Below are positions 8,405 through 16,279 of a DNA stretch of 64,000 nt, in pieces. This stretch comes from Oceanimonas sp. GK1. GTDB lineage: Bacteria > Pseudomonadota > Gammaproteobacteria > Enterobacterales > Aeromonadaceae. The notes under the pieces were generated by a model that saw only the letters and a program-made list of their open reading frames with translations, was not told the DNA's origin and did not search any database. A program made the position numbers and the translations under genes. The stretch spans positions 1,691,001 through 1,755,000 of the forward strand of contig NC_016745.1 in the NCBI RefSeq assembly GCF_000243075.1. The letters are read 5' to 3'. Positions within the stretch are counted from its first letter, which is position 1; each line of letters begins with the position of its first letter.

Positions 8405-9562
8405 ATGGATATGGTGTTGTCTGTTGCTATTGTGCTGACGCTGGCCACGTCGGCCTGGGTATTGCTGCGTTACGGCCGGGTGCCTTGCCGGGGCGAGATG
8501 CCCACCTCCCTGTTTACCTTTATTGCCATTCTGTTTACCTCGGGCCTGGACGTGGGCCTGGTGATGTTCCCGCTAACCGAATTTCCCGTTTATGCCAGTG
8601 AGCCGGAATACGGCTTTGCCAACCCGCTGGCCATCGAGTTCGGCTTCTGGGGCTTTCTGGTGTGGGCTTTTTACTTTCTGACCACCTTCTATTTCGTGCT
8701 GATTGAGCCCAGGGTACGCTTGTTTGAGCTGCCATTGGTCAAGTTCATCAACAACCTGGTGATCATCGGCACCTGTGCCTTCACCGGCTATCTGTTCCTG
8801 AGTTACCTGCCGGATTACGTGGACGGCATTCCCGCCGCCCTGCGCTACGGTCTGGTCGCCCTGGTGGTGCTGTGTGCCGTCTGGTCGAGCTCGGACGTGC
8901 GCTATGTGAAGTTTCTGAGCGTGGCCTCCACCTGGCTGTTTGTGGCGCTGATTGGCCTTATGGGGTGGAATTCGGGGACCAGCCTCGCGGAGCTGGGCGG
9001 CACCGTGGCCGGCATTGGCGAGTATTTTGCCAATATTCATGAATTTGTTACCCCCATCACCGATTATCACGCTTTTTACCTGTTCTGGTGGTTCTCCTGG
9101 AGCATCATGATTGGCCAGTTTGTGGCCCGCTTTGCCGGTGGTCTGCCGGCCTGGCAGTTGTGTCTTGCCATGCTGGTGGTGCCTTCCATTCCCATCGCCA
9201 TCTGGTTTTCGGTGCTGTATCTGCACTTCAGCGACGCCATTGCCATTGGCGGGCTGCTCAAGCTGGGCATGGTGGTGGTCGGGGTTATCTTTGTGATCAA
9301 CTCGCTCGACTCCCTGATCCGGCTGTACACCACCAACCTGAACCTGGAGCCCGACCGGGTGGGTCTGCCGCGTTATGTGATGGGCAACTGGACGCTGATG
9401 TTCGGTCTGGTGCTGCTGTTTCAGTTCACCCCGCTCAAGATAGAATGGATAGGCCTGGTGGTTATCGGCCTCTATGCCCTGGTGGCCGGCTTGCTGTGGC
9501 AGCGTCGGGCGCAATGCCGGGCTTTGGGGAAGGGGGCTGAGATGTCCGTCAGGGCCGGCTGA
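8405..9562 (+). CDS. Compact, divergent BCCT-family-like permease (possible choline/betaine carrier)
   Basis: 385 residues and very hydrophobic, with roughly 10-11 membrane segments. Three segments align by eye with BCCT carriers. TSGLDVGLVMFPLTEFP matches the SAGMGIGLVFWGVAEP glycine stretch. FWWFSWSIMIGQFVARFAGG matches the Trp-rich WWISWSPFVGMFIARISRG substrate helix. SLDSLIRLYTTNLNL matches SADSGTLVVTTILS. Ordinary BCCT proteins have 500 or more residues (the two others here have 532 and 565), so this is a shortened relative. Start ATG 8405 follows AGAGGA; an upstream extension is open but lacks a good ribosome site. The gene stands next to gbcB/gbcA and has a BetI-like palindrome upstream, suggesting choline or betaine uptake. 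The substrate is not proven. Confidence 0.75.
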   Translation: MDMVLSVAIVLTLATSAWVLLRYGRVPCRGEMPTSLFTFIAILFTSGLDVGLVMFPLTEFPVYASEPEYGFANPLAIEFGFWGFLVWAFYFLTTFYFVLIEPRVRLFELPLVKFINNLVIIGTCAFTGYLFLSYLPDYVDGIPAALRYGLVALVVLCAVWSSSDVRYVKFLSVASTWLFVALIGLMGWNSGTSLAELGGTVAGIGEYFANIHEFVTPITDYHAFYLFWWFSWSIMIGQFVARFAGGLPAWQLCLAMLVVPSIPIAIWFSVLYLHFSDAIAIGGLLKLGMVVVGVIFVINSLDSLIRLYTTNLNLEPDRVGLPRYVMGNWTLMFGLVLLFQFTPLKIEWIGLVVIGLYALVAGLLWQRRAQCRALGKGAEMSVRAG

Positions 9563-9584
9563 AGAAGAAAAAGGTGTTTACGAC

Positions 9585-9610
9585 AAGGGTCGCTGTGGCG
9601 GCCCTTTTTA
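9585..9610 (+). terminator. Terminator after the BCCT-like permease
   Basis: Stem AAGGGTCGC / GCGGCCCTT (one G-T pair) with loop TGTG, followed by TTTTTA. It begins 22 bases past the stop. Confidence 0.75.
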
Positions 9611-9644
9611 TATCGTCATGTTCGTGAAGACGTGCCTCGGTGTT

Positions 9645-9674
9645 TGTCATGCCCTCGAAGGAGGGCATCCAGAG
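9645..9674 (+). repeat. Dispersed hairpin repeat (REP-like), CCCTCGAAGGAGGG type
   Basis: The unit TCATGCCCTC-GAAG-GAGGGCATCCAG forms a short hairpin. Related units recur in intergenic DNA at 19397, 19510, 28746, 33055, 40611, 40668 and 54689. Confidence 0.7.
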
Positions 9675-9691
9675 AAGGGGTGGCAACAATG

Positions 9692-9724
9692 CAAAAAAGC
9701 CTGAGCCAGGATACCGGCTCAGGC
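9692..9724 (-). terminator. Terminator of gbcB
   Basis: Read on the minus strand: stem GCCTGAGCC / GGCTCAGGC with an 8-base loop, then six T. It lies about 90 bases beyond the gbcB stop. Confidence 0.85.
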
Positions 9725-9771
9725 AAAAACGGGCGGACCTGTAAGTCCTTACTTCCAACAGACCGACCAGC

Positions 9772-9815
9772 CGTACTTACCCTCGTACTTACAGCCGTAC
9801 TTACAGTCGTACTTA
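9772..9815 (-). repeat. Four 12-bp tandem repeats that place repeated in-frame stop codons at the end of gbcB
   Basis: CGTACTTAC recurs at 9772, 9784, 9796 and 9808 with an exact 12-bp period. On the minus strand each unit reads TAAGTACG. The first TAA is the gbcB stop and the later ones fall in the same frame. The unit length is a multiple of three. Confidence 0.8.
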
Positions 9816-10919
9816 AAACGCCACGTCCACATCTTCCTCGGGTACGCTGCAGCAGCTCAGCACATAGCCGTCGGCGATGTCTTCATCGGTAATGCCGCCG
9901 TTGTGCTCCATATTGACCCGGCCCTTGGCCACCTTCACCTTGCAGGTGCCACAAATGCCCATGCCGCAGGCCTTGGGAATATGCAGACCCACCTGGGCGG
10001 CGGCGCTGTGCAGGGTTTCCCCGGGCAGAATGCTGGCCTGCAAATCGCTTTCCAGAAACGACACGCTCAGGCGCTCTTCGGTGCGTTCCAGCTGCTCCGC
10101 CAGATCCGAGGCTTCCTGGGCCAGCAGCTCCACGTCCTCGATCACTTCCACCGGGGTGGCACCGAAGCTTTCCTCGTGGTAGTGGTCCATGTCGAAGCCG
10201 GCCTGTTGCAGTAGGTTACGCACCGCCTTCATGTAGGGGGCCGGGCCGCAACAGAACACTTCCCGCTCCATAAAGTCGGGGGAAAGCTGGGCCAGCATGG
10301 CGCTGTTCAAAAAGCCCCGGTAGCCGCTCCAGGTTTCGCCAATGTCGGTGCGTTCGCATATCAGGCTCAGCTGAATATTGGACAGCCGCGAGTCCATGTG
10401 CTGCAGCTCGCGGTGAAACACTAGATCCTTGGGCGTGCGGGCGCTGTGCACAAACTGAATGTCCACCTCGGCATTGGTGTCGAACCACCAGCGCAGCATC
10501 GACATCACCGGGGTGATGCCCACGCCGCCGGACAGCAGCAGCACCTTCTCATTGGGAAAATCGATGCAGTTGAAATTGCCCACCGGGCCGTGCACCGCCA
10601 GGGCGTCGCCTTCTTTCAGGTTGTCGTGCAGCCAGTTGGACACCACGCCGCCGGGCACCCGTTTCACGGTAATGGAAAAGCTGTAGGGCACGGAAGGCGA
10701 GGAGGCGATGGTGTAGCTGCGCATCACCGTCTGCTCGTCAATCTCCAGCTCCAGGGTCACGAACTGACCGGGTTTGAAGAAAAACAGCAGCGGGCTTTCT
10801 GCGCTGAAGCAGAAGGTGCGTACGTCCCAGGTTTCCTGGATCACGCGTACACAACGCACCGGATGGCGGCCATTGCTCCAGGTCTGGGTATTGATGGGGG
10901 ATAGGAAGTCCTGATTCAT
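9813..10919 (-). CDS. gbcB: Glycine betaine demethylase, ferredoxin-reductase component
   Basis: 368-residue electron-transfer partner of the GbcA oxygenase. The order is an FAD-binding fold (RSYTIASSPS), an NAD(P)-binding region (LLLSGGVGITPVMSML, FCCGPAPYM), then a C-terminal plant-type 2Fe-2S domain with CGMGICGTC and a later LSCC. This is the FNR plus ferredoxin layout of Rieske oxygenase reductases such as P. aeruginosa GbcB. Start ATG 10919 follows GGAGAA; upstream codons lack a ribosome site. It is transcribed away from gbcA across a 290-bp shared promoter region. A BCCT-like permease gene converges on it. Confidence 0.92.
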   Translation of the reverse strand: MNQDFLSPINTQTWSNGRHPVRCVRVIQETWDVRTFCFSAESPLLFFFKPGQFVTLELEIDEQTVMRSYTIASSPSVPYSFSITVKRVPGGVVSNWLHDNLKEGDALAVHGPVGNFNCIDFPNEKVLLLSGGVGITPVMSMLRWWFDTNAEVDIQFVHSARTPKDLVFHRELQHMDSRLSNIQLSLICERTDIGETWSGYRGFLNSAMLAQLSPDFMEREVFCCGPAPYMKAVRNLLQQAGFDMDHYHEESFGATPVEVIEDVELLAQEASDLAEQLERTEERLSVSFLESDLQASILPGETLHSAAAQVGLHIPKACGMGICGTCKVKVAKGRVNMEHNGGITDEDIADGYVLSCCSVPEEDVDVAF

Positions 10920-10998
10920 CGCAGTTCTCCGAGGCGCGTTGAGTGAATGACCTGCTGTCATTGAGTGGCTTCATTCTTGATGAGAACGGGGCGACGGA

Positions 10999-11110
10999 AT
11001 TGCCTGAAAACGACACCGACATATCCGTTCACCCCGCGTGGGGCCTGGCCTCAGGCCGTGCCGGCGGGGCAGGTCGGAAACAAGGGTGGCGGGCGTCGTT
11101 TTCAGGCAAT
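10999..11110. promoter_or_regulatory. Inverted 16-bp repeat in the gbcB-gbcA divergent promoter region (candidate GbdR sites)
   Basis: ATTGCCTGAAAACGAC at 10999-11014 is the exact reverse complement of GTCGTTTTCAGGCAAT at 11095-11110. Each copy lies about 80-115 bp upstream of the gene it faces: gbcB starts at 10919 and gbcA at 11210. The core GTCGTTTTCAG also occurs upstream of the dgc operon (19632). Assignment to the AraC-type regulator GbdR is inferred from the shared target set. Confidence 0.7.
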
Positions 11111-11209
11111 CCGCCCTTCATAACCTTGGTGACAATAAGGACAACCGTGACCCGGCGTTGTTGCCGGTGGCACTTCAGGTATTCATCAACTGACAAGGAA
11201 GCAAGACAG

Positions 11210-12478
11210 ATGGAGCAGACCAACACCACCCTTATCGGCACCAGCCTGGCAGAGACCGTTCAACTGCTGCGTGAGCGCCGGCCCGGCTATTCCCTGCCCC
11301 AGGCCTGCTACAACAGCCCCGAGGTCTTTGCCGCCGACATGGAGCAAATCTTCTGCAAGGAGTGGCTGTACGTGGGGCTGACCTGTGAAATTCCCCAGAT
11401 CGGCAATTTCATGACCCTGGACGTGGGCAACAATCCCATTACCATAGTGCGTAACAAGCATGGTATTCAGGCCTTCCACAACGTCTGTCGCCATCGTGGT
11501 TCACGTATCTGCATTCCGAAAAAAGGCAAGGTCGCCAAAATGGTCTGCCCCTATCACCAGTGGACCTACGAGCTGGACGGTGACCTCATTTATGCGGGCA
11601 ACGAGATGGGTGAGAGCTTTAACAAGGCCGACTTCCCGCTGAAGCAGGTGCATACCAAGACCGCCGGCGGTTACATCTTCATCAGCCTGGCGGACAACCC
11701 GCCCGAGATTGACGACTTCCTCGCCGAGCTGGCCCGTTACCTGGAGCCCTACGATCTGGAAAACGCCAAGGTGGCGGTGCAGTCCGAGATCCTGGAAGAC
11801 GCCAACTGGAAGCTGGTGATCGAAAACAACCGCGAGTGCTACCACTGCGCCGGCTCCCATCCGGAGCTGCTCAATACCCTGCTGGAGTGGGACGACACCA
11901 ACGATCCCCGTGCCACCGATGCCTTCAAGGCCCATGTGGCGCGCAAGGCGGCGGAGTGGGATGCGGAAGGCATTCCCCATGAGCATGTGTCGTTCGGCCT
12001 GCGCAACCGCATGGTGCGCATGCCCCTGGCCGAAGGCAAGGTGGCCATGACCATCGACGGCAGCCCCGGTTGCCAGAAAACCCTGGGCCGGGTACAGAAC
12101 CGGGATCTGGGCTCCCTGCGTATTCTGCACCTGCCCAACTCCTGGAACCACGGCCAGGGCGACCACCTGATCACCTTCCAGGTGATTCCGGTCGGCCCCC
12201 AGCAGACCAAGGTGATCACCAAGTGGGTGGTGCACAAGGACGCGGTGGAAGGCGTGGATTACGACGTGGAAAAACTGCGCCGGGTGTGGGACGCCACCAA
12301 TGCCCAGGACCGGGCCCTGGCCGAGGAAAACCAGCGCGGCATCAACTCCATGGCCTACGAGCCGGGCCCCTATTCACCCACCTACGAGTTCGGGGTGGTG
12401 AATTTCGTCAACTGGTACGCCGACACCTTTGTGGCCAATGCCGAGGGGCAGACCCTGTCGGTGAAACTGCCGGAATAA
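11210..12478 (+). CDS. gbcA: Glycine betaine demethylase, Rieske oxygenase component
   Basis: 422-residue cytoplasmic oxygenase that removes one methyl group of glycine betaine as formaldehyde, giving dimethylglycine. The Rieske 2Fe-2S site is CRHRG (Cys93, His95) with CPYHQW. The mononuclear iron site shows NNRECYHCAGSH (E-x2-H-x4-H pattern). Length and sequence match P. aeruginosa GbcA. Start ATG 11210 follows AAGGAA. It works with GbcB, encoded divergently, and is probably induced through GbdR. A weak hairpin with a T-run lies just downstream, separating it from the TRAP genes. Confidence 0.94.
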   Translation: MEQTNTTLIGTSLAETVQLLRERRPGYSLPQACYNSPEVFAADMEQIFCKEWLYVGLTCEIPQIGNFMTLDVGNNPITIVRNKHGIQAFHNVCRHRGSRICIPKKGKVAKMVCPYHQWTYELDGDLIYAGNEMGESFNKADFPLKQVHTKTAGGYIFISLADNPPEIDDFLAELARYLEPYDLENAKVAVQSEILEDANWKLVIENNRECYHCAGSHPELLNTLLEWDDTNDPRATDAFKAHVARKAAEWDAEGIPHEHVSFGLRNRMVRMPLAEGKVAMTIDGSPGCQKTLGRVQNRDLGSLRILHLPNSWNHGQGDHLITFQVIPVGPQQTKVITKWVVHKDAVEGVDYDVEKLRRVWDATNAQDRALAEENQRGINSMAYEPGPYSPTYEFGVVNFVNWYADTFVANAEGQTLSVKLPE

Positions 12479-12502
12479 GCAGTGGTCATCATCATGCCAG
12501 GG

Positions 12503-12527
12503 AAGGGGGCCGTCAGGCTCCCTTTTT
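12503..12527 (+). terminator. Probable terminator after gbcA
   Basis: Stem AAGGGGGCC / GGCTCCCTT with one mismatch, loop GTCA, then TTTTTG, 25 bases after the stop. Confidence 0.6.
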
Positions 12528-12674
12528 GCTGTTCCTGCACCGACGCCGCATTTGGCGCAAGGGCCGTCGCTATCGGGACAATGGCATATTCACCCATCCG
12601 TAGTATGGATATGCCCCTGCAGCCGACGCGCGGGCGCGGCGCCCCCCTGGGTTGCATACCGCCCGCCTGCGTTC

Positions 12675-12691
12675 TGCAAAAGGATTTTGCA
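12675..12691 (+). promoter_or_regulatory. Short palindrome upstream of the TRAP transporter operon
   Basis: TGCAAAA-GGA-TTTTGCA is a 7-bp perfect inverted repeat 38 bp before the dctP-like start. It may be an operator; no regulator is indicated. Confidence 0.35.
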
Positions 12692-12728
12692 CACCGTGAA
12701 TACGGCATCATATCGGGAAGGTAATCAC

Positions 12729-13736
12729 ATGAAGACAATCGGACTCAATCTCAAAACCCTGCTGGCCTCCGCCATTACCGCCGCCTGCCTGGTCAGTACC
12801 AGCGCCCAGGCGCTGACCCTGAAGCTCGCCACCGACTCCGGCACGCAAGGTTCGCCGGCCGGGGACGCCCTGAAAAAGTGGGGGGAGCTTATCGAGCAGA
12901 AGTCCGGCGGCGATATCGAGACCAAGGTGTACTACCAGAATGAACTGGGCGGCCAGCAGGAAGTGTTCGACCTGCACGTGGCCGGCGACGTGGACGTCAT
13001 GCTGAACTGGCCCATGACCTCCTACGACAAGCGCATTGGCGTGATTTACACCCCCTACATGACCTTGTCGTGGCAGGAAGCGCTGGACGCCTACAGCCCG
13101 GGCGGCTGGGTCAACAACCTGCTCGGCGGTGTCTATCAGGACATCGGCCTCAAGTTCTTCGGCCCCTGGCCCGAAGGGTTTAACGGCGTCGGCTCCCGCG
13201 ACAAATACGCCCTGAATATCAAGGATGCACAAGGGCTGAAGGTGCGCACCATGACGGTGTTCCCGGCACCCCAGACCATGCAGGCCCTGGGCTACCAGAC
13301 CGCCGCCATCGACTGGGGCGAAGTGTACACCGCGCTGCAGACCGGCGTGGTGGACGGCGAGGCCGGCAACGTCATCTACTGGGACTATGAATACTTCCGT
13401 GACTCCCTCGACTACTACGTGCAGACCAAACACTTTTTCATGACCGGGGTGCTGTCGATGAACCTGGATGTGTGGGAAAGCATGACCGAGGAGCAGCAGC
13501 AGGTGGTGCAGGAAGCGGCGGTGGAAATCATGAACGAGCAGTTCAAGGCCGCCAAGGAGCAGGACGAGTACTACATCAAGAAGGCCCAGGAAGCGGGCAT
13601 GAAGTATTTCGAGCCCAGCGACGAGCAACTGCGCGAGTTTGCCCGGGCCGCCCGCGAGCAGGTCTGGCCGCTGATGGACAAGGAAATTGGCAGCGACATC
13701 ATGAACACCATTCGGGCCAATGCCACCAAGCTGTAA
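12729..13736 (+). CDS. TRAP transporter substrate-binding protein (DctP family)
   Basis: 335 residues with a clear signal peptide (AITAACLVSTSAQA) followed by LKLATDSG, the typical start of a DctP fold. Family features include the GLKVRTM segment with the Arg that usually holds a substrate carboxylate, and VVDGEAG. It captures a small organic acid or zwitterion in the periplasm for the DctQM permease encoded next. Start ATG 12729 follows GGAAGG. Position inside the glycine betaine locus suggests a betaine-related or demethylation-linked ligand, but characterised TRAP ligands are mostly carboxylates and ectoine, so the substrate is open. Confidence 0.88.
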   Translation: MKTIGLNLKTLLASAITAACLVSTSAQALTLKLATDSGTQGSPAGDALKKWGELIEQKSGGDIETKVYYQNELGGQQEVFDLHVAGDVDVMLNWPMTSYDKRIGVIYTPYMTLSWQEALDAYSPGGWVNNLLGGVYQDIGLKFFGPWPEGFNGVGSRDKYALNIKDAQGLKVRTMTVFPAPQTMQALGYQTAAIDWGEVYTALQTGVVDGEAGNVIYWDYEYFRDSLDYYVQTKHFFMTGVLSMNLDVWESMTEEQQQVVQEAAVEIMNEQFKAAKEQDEYYIKKAQEAGMKYFEPSDEQLREFARAAREQVWPLMDKEIGSDIMNTIRANATKL

Positions 13737-13756
13737 CCGGCAGGCTGTTTCAACAC

Positions 13757-13779
13757 GACCGGCTCCCGGCGGGCCGGTC
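13757..13779 (+). promoter_or_regulatory. Intercistronic hairpin between dctP-like and dctQ-like genes
   Basis: GACCGGC / GCCGGTC stem without a T-run. Such hairpins can protect the upstream message and favour excess binding protein over permease. Confidence 0.5.
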
Positions 13780-13798
13780 CGTTCAGAGGGTGTAAAAC

Positions 13799-14329
13799 AT
13801 GGGCGGCAGATTCTTTTCCGAATTGGACAGGCGGGTGGGCTGGTTGCTGGAAGCGGCCGCCTTCACCTCCAGCCTGCTGGTGGTCGGACTGATGTTGTTT
13901 CTGGTGCTGGCGCGTTACGTGTTCGGCTGGTCGGTGGTCGGCCTGCTGGAGCTGATCATGCTGTTTGGCATGTGGCTGTATATGCTGGGGGCCCTGATCG
14001 CCAGCCGTCGCAACGAGCACCTGGTGGTGGACTTCGTGGAGCTGCAGATCACCGATGATCGCATCAAGCTGATGCACAAGGCGCTGGTTTCGCTGATCAC
14101 CTTTGTGATCTGCCTGTTTTTTGTGGTGCTGGCGTACCGCATGCTGGCCTGGGGCCTGCGCCGGCCCCAGTCTACGCCCGGCATGGGCATTCCGTTATGG
14201 CTGCCCCAGGCGTCCATCATGCTGGCGGCGGTGGGATGCAGCTGTTATTCGCTGCGGGATGTGCTGAAGGCCGTTGCCGGCCTGTGCGGCGTGGGCTGCG
14301 GCTCCCGCCAGCTGAAAGAGGAACACTGA
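13799..14329 (+). CDS. TRAP transporter small permease subunit (DctQ family)
   Basis: 176 residues with four predicted membrane helices (for example LLVVGLMLFLVLARYVFG and ALVSLITFVICLFFVVLAY), the usual size and layout for DctQ. It starts 62 bases after the binding-protein gene and ends one base before the large subunit ATG, which fits a dctPQM operon. It bridges the binding protein and the 12-helix DctM transporter. Confidence 0.88.
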   Translation: MGGRFFSELDRRVGWLLEAAAFTSSLLVVGLMLFLVLARYVFGWSVVGLLELIMLFGMWLYMLGALIASRRNEHLVVDFVELQITDDRIKLMHKALVSLITFVICLFFVVLAYRMLAWGLRRPQSTPGMGIPLWLPQASIMLAAVGCSCYSLRDVLKAVAGLCGVGCGSRQLKEEH

Positions 14330-14330
14330 C

Positions 14331-15629
14331 ATGGAAGGTTTGATGGCCGTAGGGCTGCTGATGTTGCTGATGATCATCGGCGTGCCGGTGGCCTGGTCCT
14401 TTGCCGGCGTGCTGGCTTATCTGGTGTATGTGTACGACGCCAACCTCAATACCCTGATGCTGCAGGGCTACCGCTCGGTAGATTCGGTGATCCTGATTGC
14501 CCTGCCGCTGTTCGTGCTGACCGGCTACATGATGCAGAGTGGCGGCATTGCCAAGCGGCTGGTGGACTTTATCGAGGTGATGATCGGCAAACGCAAGGGC
14601 GGCATGGGCGCCTCCATGGTCATGGCCTCGGGCATTTTCGGCGCCATTGCCGGCACCGCCACCGCCGCAGTGGCTTCAATTGGCACTATCATGATCGGGC
14701 CGCTGGAGCAGCGCGGCTACCCGCGCAGTTATTCCTCGGCGCTGCTGGGCATTTCGTCGCTGCTGGGCATTCTGATCCCGCCATCGATCACCATGATTTT
14801 GTTTGCCGTGGTGACCCGTCAGTCGGTGGCAGCCTGTTTTGCCGCCTCGGTGGGACCGGCCATTCTGCTGATAGTGGGGCTGATCCTCGCCAACCGGTTT
14901 GGCGTGGGCCGCTTTTTTCACGAGGTAAGCAGCGCCGCCGGCAACGGCCTGGAAAAACTGCCGAGCAAGGGCCGGGCCACCCTCAAGGCCTTTCCGGCGC
15001 TGTCGCTGCCGGTGATCATTCTCGGCGGCATTTATGGCGGCGTCTTTACCCCCACCGAAGCGGCGGCGGTGGCGGCGTTTTCGGCCATGCTGATCGGGTT
15101 TTTCATCTATCGTGACATGAACCTGAAAAGCTTTGCCAAAAGCGTGGTGGCGGCGGCGGAAACCACCGGCACCGTGATCCTGATCCTGCTGTTCAGCTTT
15201 ATGATCGGGCGCATTCTGGCGTCGGAGCGCATTCCCCAGGATTTAACCGAGCTGGTCAGCACCTTTATTCAGAACCCGTTGCTGATCCTGATTGCAGTCA
15301 ACCTGTTCCTGATCGTCGCCGGCATGATCATGGATGATGTGTCGGTCACCGTGGTGGTGGCGCCGCTGTTCCTGCCGCTGATGGTGGATACCGGCATTCA
15401 TCCGGTACACTTTGCCTCCATCGTGGCCTGCTCGGTGGTGATCGGGGCCAACAGCCCGCCGGTGGCACCCATTCTCTACATGGCCTGTCGCATCGGGCGG
15501 GTGTCTATCCATAAAACGGTGAAACCCGCCCTGGCGCTGATGGCCTTTGTGGCCATGCCGGTGATGCTGGTGACCACCTTTGTACCGGAGCTGTCGCTGT
15601 TCCTGCCCAGATGGCTTGGGTTTGTGTGA
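14331..15629 (+). CDS. TRAP transporter large permease subunit (DctM family)
   Basis: 432 residues with about 11-12 membrane helices. Typical DctM stretches are visible: PLFVLTGYMMQSGGIAKRL, GMGASMVMASGIFGAIAGTATAAVASIG, GILIPPSI and FTPTEAAAVAAFSA. It performs Na+- or H+-driven uptake of the ligand delivered by the periplasmic binding protein. It is tightly coupled to the DctQ gene (ATG two bases after the stop) and closed by a strong terminator. Confidence 0.92.
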   Translation: MEGLMAVGLLMLLMIIGVPVAWSFAGVLAYLVYVYDANLNTLMLQGYRSVDSVILIALPLFVLTGYMMQSGGIAKRLVDFIEVMIGKRKGGMGASMVMASGIFGAIAGTATAAVASIGTIMIGPLEQRGYPRSYSSALLGISSLLGILIPPSITMILFAVVTRQSVAACFAASVGPAILLIVGLILANRFGVGRFFHEVSSAAGNGLEKLPSKGRATLKAFPALSLPVIILGGIYGGVFTPTEAAAVAAFSAMLIGFFIYRDMNLKSFAKSVVAAAETTGTVILILLFSFMIGRILASERIPQDLTELVSTFIQNPLLILIAVNLFLIVAGMIMDDVSVTVVVAPLFLPLMVDTGIHPVHFASIVACSVVIGANSPPVAPILYMACRIGRVSIHKTVKPALALMAFVAMPVMLVTTFVPELSLFLPRWLGFV

Positions 15630-15651
15630 GGCCGGGAATGAAATGAATGGA

Positions 15652-15677
15652 AAGGGGAGCCGACGGCTCCCCTTTTT
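15652..15677 (+). terminator. Terminator of the TRAP operon
   Basis: 11-bp stem AAGGGGAGCCG / CGGCTCCCCTT with a 1-base centre (the loop opens to about 5) and TTTTT after it, 23 bases after the dctM-like stop. Confidence 0.85.
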
Positions 15678-15753
15678 GTTTTGGCTGTCCCGCGTTGTGC
15701 CTCGTCACTCCCGCGTCCATTTCCCGTAGGGCACCTAGGTGACGGAAACCCCG

Positions 15754-15975
15754 TTAGCGCAAACTTTGCTCCACCAGAGCCAGCACCTCCGGGTGCAGCA
15801 ATGTCCGCTGGGCCAGCAGGGCTTCCAGTCGCGTCCGCCACAGTTCCCCGTCGGGGCCGGCCAGCAACCCGGCCAGCAGGGGAGTGCAGTCGGCCAGTCG
15901 CTCCGGGGGCGTCAGGCCCCAGTCCCGCAGCCGGGCCAGAAAATCCTGCTGATCGATAAGCTCGGTGATCATCAT
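15754..15975 (-). CDS. Small hypothetical protein (73 aa)
   Basis: Opens with ATGATG after GAGGG and reads MMITELIDQQDFLARLRDWG... It is rich in Leu, Arg and Glu, with no signal peptide or membrane helix, and codon use is like the neighbours. It lies alone on the minus strand between the TRAP operon and the BCCT gene. I recognise no family. It could be a small soluble helical protein; a chance ORF is possible. Confidence 0.5.
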   Translation of the reverse strand: MMITELIDQQDFLARLRDWGLTPPERLADCTPLLAGLLAGPDGELWRTRLEALLAQRTLLHPEVLALVEQSLR

Positions 15976-16039
15976 GGCGTGAACCCTCTTGTACCGAAAA
16001 GCTCAGGCTAAAACGTGGCGCGAACGGCGGCAAGACCGT

Positions 16040-16110
16040 TTGCGACATGCTGTCGCAATGAAAACAGAATATGACGCTCGAGACGGAACTGGTTAATACC
16101 GTGTCGCATT
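16040..16110 (+). promoter_or_regulatory. Candidate operators upstream of the BCCT carrier gene
   Basis: TTGCGACA-TGC-TGTCGCAA (16040-16058) is a perfect 8-bp inverted repeat. A third half-site, TGTCGCATT, lies at 16102-16110. They are 170-240 bp upstream of the start and differ from the GTCGTTTTCAG motif. The rest of the roughly 300-bp gap shows nothing clear. Confidence 0.5.
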
Positions 16111-16279
16111 GAACAAGTTTCCGCCGGCGGTTAGCTGTTGTTATAGGGGGCGGTACTTAACCGGTGAGCGTCTGCAACAGACGTCCGGTTATCACCTGCA
16201 CAGCCGCGACCAGGGCCTTGGGGATGAGGAGGCCCGAGTGGCGGCTGGCTCACAATTAATCCGACGGAGATCTCTTGCT

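Noticed and set aside
9772-9815. Possible CRISPR array
   Set aside because: Units are 12 bp with no spacers; a simple tandem repeat.
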